Shown here in pieces: positions 56,300 to 64,000 of a DNA stretch of 64,000 bases (the first letter of the stretch is position 1; the number at the start of each line of letters is the position of its first letter). The notes below the pieces were generated by a model, which ran no database searches, was not told where the DNA came from, and worked only from the letters and a program-made list of their open reading frames with translations. Origin of the DNA: Massospora cicadina (lineage: Eukaryota; Entomophthoromycota; Entomophthoromycetes; Entomophthorales; Entomophthoraceae); NCBI GenBank assembly GCA_022478985.1, contig JAKSZP010000133.1:1-64000 (forward strand). The letters are read 5' to 3'. The translations under genes and the position numbers were made by a program.

Positions 56300-58575
56300 T
56301 CATTTTATAGTGATGCGACATTTACCCTATCAAATGAGGGCACATTTATAGAAGATTGAGGGTTTCTGAAAATTTCGCTTCAGTTTCTGGAAGGCGTATT
56401 GCTTTTAAATATCCGTACAGGCCTCCTCTTCTTCTATTTCCTTAGCCTTGAGTGGTTCAGGACATGTACGTAATTTGAGGTTTGTTGATACATCATCTCG
56501 TTAATGGGGTAGCTGGGTATGTCATAGAAAAGCTCATTGGTTTCAGGCAAACAATTGAAGTCAAAACAGCGAAGGTAGAGTGTCCCATCTCTATTTTGCC
56601 AGTCTTATCCCTTGTTATACCGGTTCATATGTATGACATGAACTTAATGTTTGGCAAATCAGTGTACTGCAAAGTGTAATCGTCACCTGAAGTTATTGCA
56701 TGTCAATGCGGAGGCATCTCATCTTTATGTGTTGTTAGAAGTACCCATTAAAGATTTGGATGGAAGATTACATGATCTCTCGGTGGGGTACTCAAGGAGG
56801 GCATCTCAACAATGGTCAATGGTGGCTTCTAGTCAGATTTAGGGGTCTGTAAGTCGCAGATAGTCATCACAGGTAGTTGACAATTATGAGTAAGGTTACA
56901 TCACCTTAAAAAACTAAAGCCATCATGTTGAAGATCTCACAATGCGTTTTCTCTGCCAAAGTAATTATGATCCCGCTGTTAGCCTGAGATAATATGCCCA
57001 CCTCTATTAAGATGTGGGCTACATTAGTGAATTAATCATCAACTTTATTAAAATTTCCATTCCGCTGTAACCAGATTGTCAAAAAGGCAGCCTTTAATTG
57101 GTTTATTCTTACTATGCCCCTTAATCTTGTAGAACCATGATTTTGTCTTCCTGGTAGGTGAGGGCACTGTCCCTCAAATAGAAATTGACCTGATTGACGC
57201 TCTCAACATCTAAGGTGAATATTAGTAGATCTCCTTATGACAATTTGAAGCTTCTTCTATGGTGAATTCAAAATGCTTAAAGATATATGCATGTTCTTAT
57301 CTCAAATCTTATAGACGGCTTATTGATGCAAACAATATCATTCCTCCCTGCTGTATGGTCTAGGAGAAAACTGCGTTGCCTCCTGCCAGGTGAACGTTGC
57401 ACCAATGGAAGAAGTGCACAAGGGTTGGGAAGCAGAACTCGAGTCCACTGCAGTCTTTTATGGGGTAACAGGTTCCTCAGTTTTTATTATGGCAGCTACT
57501 GAAAAGATCTCTTTGGAGAGGCATAGTATCATCCCCCAGAGTTATCATTGTCCTAAACTCAGCATTCTTTGCCAATTAAATCAGTAAAGATCTTTTACTA
57601 ATCTATTTTGCCCTTGCTCTTCTTGCACTGACAACGGCCTACATTTCATCTTGGTTATTTTGTTGATCTCACATTGCAAGTCACGTTAATATTCCCTTAT
57701 ACCCTCTACTTTCCACTCAAGACATGAATGATGCAAAAGTAATCGTGACGGGTTCCCTTCAGTCAGGGTTTTCTGGTGCCCAATGTTGCAAAATTAGCTG
57801 GACGCATCCTTAAGTTGATACATGAGGAATTTTTTCCTGAAGTAACTCATCATTGGATTGACGCAGGGTTTCCAAGTTGGTCTTGAGCTCAGGTATTCTA
57901 CAAATCAGTGAACAGGAGTAAAGTCATGGATTAGTTGGCGCTAATTAGTGCCTATACTTGATCCACTAGAATAATAAATGTCTGACTCAGCGGATCTGAG
58001 GAATTAGTATTCAGGCTTTTGGCTTCTCTGTGATTACTCCACTCCCAATGGAGTTGCTTAAGATCAACAGCTACAAAATCTGAGTGGTCAATGACACGCC
58101 GTTCCAAGAGAGTGACACAATTTCCTGACACGTTCTATGGCAATTTTCAATTTCCATTAACCCAGCTACTCATCTCTTTCATCTTCCCTCGGTATTATCC
58201 CCAGCGTGATAATTTTTTATCCTTCATTCTTAAGGAAAATTCACAAAAATTTTCCCATAAACCAATGGGAGCGCCTGATTCAATTGAGCCACCAATCAAC
58301 CCATTCATCCTGTATGTTGGTATTGCGTTCTTAAACTTATTTGAAAGCTCCTCTGCCCTCCATAAAGTTATGAACCAGGTGCTCCACAAGAGTTTTGTTT
58401 TTTTTCTGTTTAGCCTGTGAATATCACGACAGCACATATCATTGATGTGGCAAGCTAGAACTTGCAGAAGATGATGGATAAATGATTGTACATATGCGAC
58501 TAGGTAATCTAGAATGTTGTGTTGGGAGTTGAGATGTACTGTGAGGCCAATAGTGCTGGCGTCTAGATAAAACAT
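56300..58575 (-). pseudogene. Element G gag, decayed
   Basis: Minus-strand pieces match the gag of J. Near 57090-56890 AAFLTIWLQRNGNFNKVDD then AHILIEVGILSQ and EIFNMMALVF correspond to its DFMTIQFD...AHVLLGANIF...ELYNAMSHVL. Near 56680-56590 LHFAVH and then NRDGTLYLRC mark the second half of the knuckle and the following RDGTLYLL wording of J. A 126-codon open run at 58575-58195 (LDASTIGLTVHLNSQHNILD) covers the N-terminal helical part. The plus-strand open frames at 56482-56842, 57287-57587 and 58091-58420 appear to be shadows of this region. Confidence 0.62.
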
Positions 58576-58981
58576 GTACAGCTAATAACATTGAGCTTGG
58601 ATTTTTTTGTGAAAACATACTTTTGAAGTTCTCCACTGGATCTTTGTCATAGAGATAGAATATTCTGAGGAGCCACTCCACTAGTTAGTGAAGCTGCTGG
58701 GGCAACCCCTAGTTGACCGCCCCTGTTGGGCTGACTCAAGCATCAGACAGGCTGTGGAGTTGTATCTACGTTGGAGCGTCACCAGGGTTGTTTAGAGCGT
58801 TCACAGTGAAGAGGGGAGGTTCCTCATCTAAGTTCTCCTTAGGATCTCCATTATACTTTGCTCTGAAGCCCACGAGGTTCTGAAAGAGTAATTAGAGTTG
58901 TGTTTATATCTCTACATAGCTCAAGTATGGTTGCAGTTGTTTTTGGGTTAAAATCAGTAGGATCCATGTAGTGAACACCAA
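58576..58981 (-). other. Element G leader and primer-binding site
   Basis: The leader between the 5' LTR and gag. The primer-binding site TGGTGTTCACTACATGGA is at 58980-58963 on the minus strand, one base inside the LTR. The motif fits the other copies with two to four changes. Confidence 0.6.
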
Positions 58982-59560
58982 TATTACATTTCTGGCGGAT
59001 AGCAAGTACTATTGTAGATAATCTGGAGAATGTTGCCTAGGATTGTTGCGCAACTGATGTAATGGGAAGCAATATGCCAGTTTCAGTCAGTCAAAATATT
59101 TTAGTATTCAATTAAAACAATAAGCGCATATAAAAATTCTTATTTATTGGTAGAGTCGCACTACCACCAAGTCCAGGAATTCTAGTTGCCTTCTTCCTTC
59201 ACTAGAAAAGCACTTCTGGTTAACGATACCAATAAGTCCACCTTACTACTTTGTTTGTTGCTCTTCTTAAACTAATCTGTAGAGTCTTTTCCACTATCCT
59301 CTATTATGTTTAAGGTGAGTGGGTTTGAGGTTTTGACTGTGCAGTTGAGTCTAAATCTATTAACCTAACCAGTATTATTCTAATTCAATTTGTTAGTGTA
59401 ACTTCCGGCGTAGTTATATATTTTAGCTATTTTTTCTGATGGATTATAACAGTAGCAATTAACAATGTGACTCAATATAGTTGACTATAATAAAACACTT
59501 TGGTCATCGATTTAGAAACTGACAAATATAGAATTTAAGCCTATTGCTCAATTATATCAA
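58982..59560 (-). repeat. Element G 5' LTR
   Basis: In plus-strand terms it runs from TATTACATTTCTGGCGG to TTATATCAA and is followed by TTTCC. It aligns in blocks with 30220-30785. The outer end was set by the duplication and by the fall-off of the match, so it is uncertain by a few bases. Confidence 0.66.
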
Positions 59561-59565
59561 TTTCC

Positions 59566-60303
59566 AGCATCTCCTGTTGGGTAAAATATAAAGGAAGTCA
59601 TGGGATAAAAACCCTTGAAATATTTTTAAACTGATATCTACTTTTGAGGTTTTGTTGAAATTAATAGATTTAAATGACTAAAAAACAACCTTCCAATGTA
59701 TCATGAGAATTTAATTTCTTACTTATGAGTATATTCTTTACTAGTGACAAAATTAACTTCAATCAAAGATCTATTATTGCCTATAGTATGAAAACCTTCT
59801 AAAGATCCCATGTTTTACCAATCTCTTAAGTTGAACTCAGCAAAACAGTTACCTTTACTGTAGCTAAAGTTTATAATGGGCTCAAAACTTTAAATAGAGA
59901 ACAGTCCAAGGAATAGAAGATGAGGTAAACTAGACTACTTCATTGTGTTAAAAGGTGTTAATATTTATAGACTGTGTGGGGACTTAATGACTTGGGGACC
60001 TACATGGCCCAAATTATCAGGATCATGGGCAGCCTTACAGAATGACTGCCTGAATGACGGCCTCATCTTTTTTGCATCATCTTCATGACCGCAATGGTGG
60101 AGGTCATGACACTCAATGTTTGTGAAGCGGTGAAATTAATTAATTCATAACCATTAATCCTCAAGAACGTAATGCTTACTAATCAAAATTTTCCATTAGT
60201 GCCTTCAAGGTAAGGGTTTCACTGTGAGGTCTTAAGAGTCAATTCATTAAGGAATAATTCAGGGTAAGGGAATTCAACTCGCTCATCATCTTGCATCCTG
60301 ACA
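59566..60303 (-). repeat. Probable 3' LTR of element K and adjoining flank
   Basis: On the minus strand the sequence TGTCAGGATGCAAG starts at 60303, directly after the purine tract CTTGAGGGGAGCTT (60304-60317), so the 3' LTR of K must extend leftwards from here. Its other end cannot be set, because the partner LTR is outside the window and G is inserted at 59565. Part of 59566-60000 may be older flank. Confidence 0.5.
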
Positions 60304-61480
60304 AAGCTCCCCTCAAGTTCTTATCAAAGGGAAAATAGGCCCATATGAATTATCCATATAATTGGTTTATCACTGACCCTTGATCTATATCTGCAATGGT
60401 GTACTAATAATTTACCTTTTGAATCACCTTGTAAGGTATAGACCAAAGAACGTAAAGCTTGTTCTGTAACCTCCAGGTCAATGGAGAAAAAAGAACTAGG
60501 TCACCTAACTGAAAATAGGTAATAAGAGTCAGCCGACATTGTTTCAGAGTGTCTCTTTTCTGTGGTAATGACAAACCTTGTGTGGCTCATGATTGAAGCT
60601 GAGCAATTTTACTGGGTCTGGCCCTCATGGTCAAATTGGAATTTCAGGTATGGAGGTATCAAGTTGGGCTTAATGCTACTAGGAAAACAATAAGCACGCC
60701 CATAAAGAGCTTCAAAGGGGGACTTCTTGATGATTTGATGGTAGTTATTTGGTAAGCGATCCAGGCGCTGGGTAGGTTTGGTTCCATTAAGTGTGGTTTG
60801 AGGCGGCCATATTCGTCAAAAATAAAGATATGTGTTCTTCAAGTACATTCCACCACTCCATTGGTTATGGGGTTATAAGGGGTGGTAAGCTTAGGTTATT
60901 ATCAAAAAGCAAAGTAAGTCCTTGAGCTAACTTAGAAATGAATTTAGCACAAGGTCCAGAAGTAACGTTTGTGGACATCCATGCTGGTTAAAAAGGATCA
61001 AAATAAGGAATAAGGCCATGGCTTTCATGGTGGCACTGGTAACAGAAATTGCTTTGACTTATTTAGTCAAATTGGCCACGTCTATTAGAATATATTTTGG
61101 AAGGGTAACCGAATGGGCAGAGGGCCCACTAAATTGCTGCTGATGAGAAAAGGAGCTTGACGGAGCCACAACTGAATGTGATATTGGAGACTAGCCCAAT
61201 CCTGGTATCAACAAGGCATACAGGATTAGAACCTCCTGTATGGTCTCAATCATTGGAATCCAGTAGCATTGTTTTTTTAAAAAATTCATTGGTCTTTTGA
61301 TGCCTCTTGTCCCATGGTCATGTGTGCTTCAAGAATGACATCAGTTCAGGAAGAAGGGTGAATATGAAGGAGCCATTTCATGTTGATTTTTTTATACAAG
61401 ATTTCCTCAATGATTTGGGTTTCATGGGTCATTTTTTTGGAGCTTAATTTGGATTTCAGGAGTCTCCAACGCGTATCACT
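60304..61480 (-). pseudogene. Element K integrase
   Basis: The minus-strand C-terminal part reads GDLVLFSPLTWRLQNKLYVL near 60510-60440 and runs to the purine tract. SPFEALYGRAYCFPSSIKPN near 60720-60670 matches the SPFxxxYG block. Near 60865 PITNGVVECT holds the catalytic Glu. The Asp segments near 61100 and 60975 are degraded. The zinc-binding part lies near 61300-61220. There are many stops and frameshifts. Confidence 0.75.
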
Positions 61481-61870
61481 CTGGTCGGCCAACAAGGTCA
61501 TGCAGATGGTATTTCTAAATGATCAAGGTGGCTAATACTGAAATCCTCAAGAGACCATTGGCGTTCTGGTGAATTGCTACTGTGAGATGGACGATCTGAA
61601 AATTATGTCATGCAGACTTAGATCTCATATTAATAACCAGCCATCTGAGTCCTTCCTATTCTGCAACCATCAGAGTTAAGAATGGTCAGTGATAATGGTG
61701 AATCGGGTGCATTATAGGTAGGACCAGAGATACTTGATCTTTAATAAACAGCCATGCACTCATGCTAGGTAATGCTATGATTTCGTTCAGCCTCACTCAT
61801 CTTCTTTCTAAAGTAAGCCAATGGGTGATTGGCCTGATTTTCATTGTTCTGAGTTAGGATGGCCCTGGCG
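61481..61870 (-). pseudogene. Element K RNase H
   Basis: Near 61845 NENQANHPLAYFRKKMSEAE matches the HPVAYxSRxLxxAE block, followed by RNHSIT. Near 61690 a degraded FTIITDHS strand is readable, and toward 61560 the end of the domain. A stop-rich reading. Confidence 0.68.
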
Positions 61871-61979
61871 AGACATCATTAGCATATATGAATAGCAAAA
61901 AGAGTAGTTGAAACGTGGATTATTAAAATAGATTTAGTACAAAGAGCAGGCTCAGCGTACTAAATGCCTGTCCCTATTC

Positions 61980-62830
61980 AGGCCCCAATTAAAAGGTATA
62001 TTCTTTTGTAGGAGGGAGACCAGTAGTTTGGTAGTTTGAAAAACAGAGGGATAAATTGAAAAATTTAACCCATTATGCTAAGGAATACTTCAATATTCCT
62101 TAAGGCTCTGAGTGAGCAACATCTTCTTAATGGAAGCAACTTTATCTTGGATGAGCTGAACACCATAATTAAAGACCTTGTGTCCTAGGAATTCCATTTT
62201 ATATTTTAAAAATGAACACTTAAAAAGGCTTACACTTTTTGAGGACTTTCTAAGACGGTTAAGAAGTTCCAGAGGTATTCCACAAGCTCATTGTATGTTT
62301 TTGAGAAGACAGTGATAATATTGAGGTACATGAGGATACCGGATAGCTTTAAGTCCACTAGATTCCCATCCATGGCGCGTTGAAAGGTGGCTGGAGCGTT
62401 ACAAAGGCCCTGGGGCATCCTCATTGGCTCAAATAACCCTACATTGGCTATGAGCGCTCATTTGGCTCAATCTTCAGGAGCTAATTTTACTTGCCATTAT
62501 CTGCAATAAAGATCAATAGAAGAAAAAACAGTCATTCAGCAGCAAGCGGTGAGAGTTGTCAATATGGGCAAAGGTTGGCTTTCATTCTTGGTAATAAAGC
62601 TAAGTTGTCAATGGTCCATCACCACATAATGAAGCTATCCTTCTTCTAAAAATATAGTAGGGGTAGACCAAGGGCTAAACAAAGGCACATATAGCCCAGC
62701 TTAAAGTAGTTGCTTAAGCTCAAAAGCCACCCAAGCCTCTTTGACTTTACAATTTATGTAGGGGTAGGCCCAAATAGGTGGCGCGCCCCTATCTCAACGT
62801 GATGCAAAACGCAATATATTTTCCAATATA
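61980..62830 (-). pseudogene. Element K reverse transcriptase
   Basis: The run 62424-62230 opens [19 protein letters not shown] and carries the polymerase box as YLNI at 62328-62317 (YLDD expected). Upstream near 62640 the dependent block VMDH and LSFITKNESQP are readable, and near 62690 FSPWSTPTIF matches the [10 protein letters not shown] opening. Downstream near 62180 KMEFLGHKVF matches the FLGHxVS motif. Confidence 0.78.
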
Positions 62831-64000
62831 TTGTAGGTAGATGTTGATAAAAAGAAAAGTATCTTCTTCTAGTTTTTTTAACTTGGGTCTGTTATTAACT
62901 AGAAATCTCATGACCCAATAGGTGTGTCATAATGTTCTAATGATGGGGTTGTTTCTAGTTCAAAATTTCTTAAAGTTACAAATGCACGGTTGTAATTGAT
63001 GGCCTATACAGGAAGGAGGTAAACATACGCGGCTGGAGTTTTAGGCTCCAATATTCTAGGTTTGTCAATGAGGTTAGCCAGCAACATCAATATGGATCCA
63101 GTCTAGGCGGGATCTAATGTTTTCTACATGCCACGATTTCCTTGACTGATGGTTTATCCATGCTTCAGATTTCAAGCAATTTTCAAGAAGGGATATTAAT
63201 ATTAACCTAGGTAATGACAATGACCTGGGACTTGGAATGGTATAGTGGTCGTCTAAGGGAGCAGATATGCATGCCTTAATGGTCATCTACCGCATATAGA
63301 GGTATCTATACCCAAGAACATATTAAATGATATTTTGGCCTGTCAATCCAGCTTTTGCTCTCAAACAGGCATGATCAAGCTTTGTCCTCTGCCTTGGAAT
63401 CATGGAAGGGTCCAAACCCAATGAATTTTGGTGTCCCAAATGGGATTAAAATCCTTCATTTAGTTGTATGGCGGTGGAATAGTCTTGGAGAAACTAAGTC
63501 CCAATGAGAAGGATATAACTTGGGTTGTTTAATGCAATGGCAGGGGTATTCGCCAAAAGATTCCCAAAGAAATGGTAACAAGAAAAGGCCGCACTTGTAC
63601 CTAGTGCATTGTGGTCCAACCATGGCTAATACCATGTTTTAGAAAATCAAGAGCGATTTTGATGCGCTTCATTAATTTAGAATGTAACAACATTCACAAG
63701 GAACCACTATCTACAATCCTTTGGACAGGGATCTTAAAAAACGAGCTGCAATGTGCGTTGACAGTTTATTACAATCTGATTATGTAATAAGAGTGGTCCA
63801 GTTCAAAATAAGGATAAAAATAAGGACGACTTTGGCCAAAAAACCTTAGCCAATTTTTGGTAGAACCCTTTCGATTGGGGCAATAATTTCATTAGTAATT
63901 CTCATAAATACCATGAGATTAAGTAGTTGGATTGCTCAGACCAAATAGCAGAATCAGGGGAGCAGAAACAAGATTCCTCCTTGTTCCATAAACAATTTAG
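62831..64000 (-). pseudogene. Element K linker, protease and gag end
   Basis: On the minus strand RIVDSGSL near 63720 holds the protease triad DSG at 63711-63703, followed after a frame change by NPSYILLIGT near 63520, the Gly strand. A 70-codon open linker at 63286-63074 (ISAPLDDHYTIPSPRSLSLP) leads to the reverse transcriptase. The element continues off the right edge, where the knuckle and gag are expected. Confidence 0.68.

Larger units (their letters stand above)
30220..59560 (-). mobile_element. Element G: old Ty3/gypsy element carrying H and I
   Basis: The outermost element of the large nest, minus strand. Its LTRs are 30220-30785 and 58982-59560, flanked by TTTCC at 30215-30219 and 59561-59565. 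Its own internal DNA is 30786-32652, 41039-42225 and 55488-58981; the rest belongs to H and I. Removing H and I restores the order gag, knuckle, protease, linker, reverse transcriptase, RNase H, integrase. LTR divergence is the highest of the gypsy copies, with many indels, in keeping with it being the oldest host of the nest. Both LTR ends show TA where TG is usual. Confidence 0.82.

Noticed and set aside
56482..56842. Plus-strand open frames resembling a protease C-terminus
   Set aside because: The minus strand here aligns with knuckle and linker wording of J gag, so the plus-strand frames are shadows of the gag of G.

Overview
This is a eukaryotic, AT-rich, gene-poor stretch made almost entirely of decayed, nested retroelements. 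I found no intact protein gene, rRNA, CRISPR array or bacterial-type operon. The chromodomain-bearing Ty3/gypsy pol (12.9-15.7 kb) and the retroelement load suggest a large, repeat-rich genome, most likely fungal. The species cannot be fixed from the sequence, and a plant or other eukaryote is not excluded. Stop codons and frameshifts break every long reading frame; several stops sit where a tryptophan or glutamine codon is expected, as C-to-T decay would give.

Layout. Element A (plus, 978-16772) is a chromovirus split by element B (plus gypsy, 3290-12860, GATGA target duplication). Gene C (minus, about 26420 down to 16985) looks like the first ORF of a non-LTR element or a related RNA-binding protein; it is split by element D (minus gypsy, 17666-25474, AAAAA duplication). 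Fragment E (minus chromovirus integrase, about 28.0-29.2 kb) is split by F, a 550-bp mariner-type fold-back (28520-29069, TA duplication).

From 30220 to 59560 lies a four-element nest. G (minus gypsy, TTTCC duplication) is interrupted in its RNase H by H (minus gypsy, 32653-41038, GGAGG/GAAGG) and upstream of its reverse transcriptase by I (plus gypsy, 42231-55482, AGTCC). I is itself interrupted in its protease by a solo LTR (44296-45320, TGGAT/TGGAG) and in its integrase tail by J (minus gypsy, 48713-54883, CCTAC), the best preserved copy. K (minus gypsy) runs from 60303 off the right edge.

The gypsy copies share the gag - CCHC knuckle - protease - reverse transcriptase - RNase H - integrase order. 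B, D, G, H, I and J all carry the same primer-binding motif, TTGGTGC(T/A)CAC or a close variant, next to LTRs that otherwise differ. By eye, LTR divergence follows nesting depth: J pairs differ least, G and A pairs most. The most unusual items are a probable antisense accessory frame in B, a coiled-coil plus collagen-like extension upstream of the gag of D, the broken gene C with an unrecognised C-terminal region, and the GC-rich reading frame inside the solo LTR.
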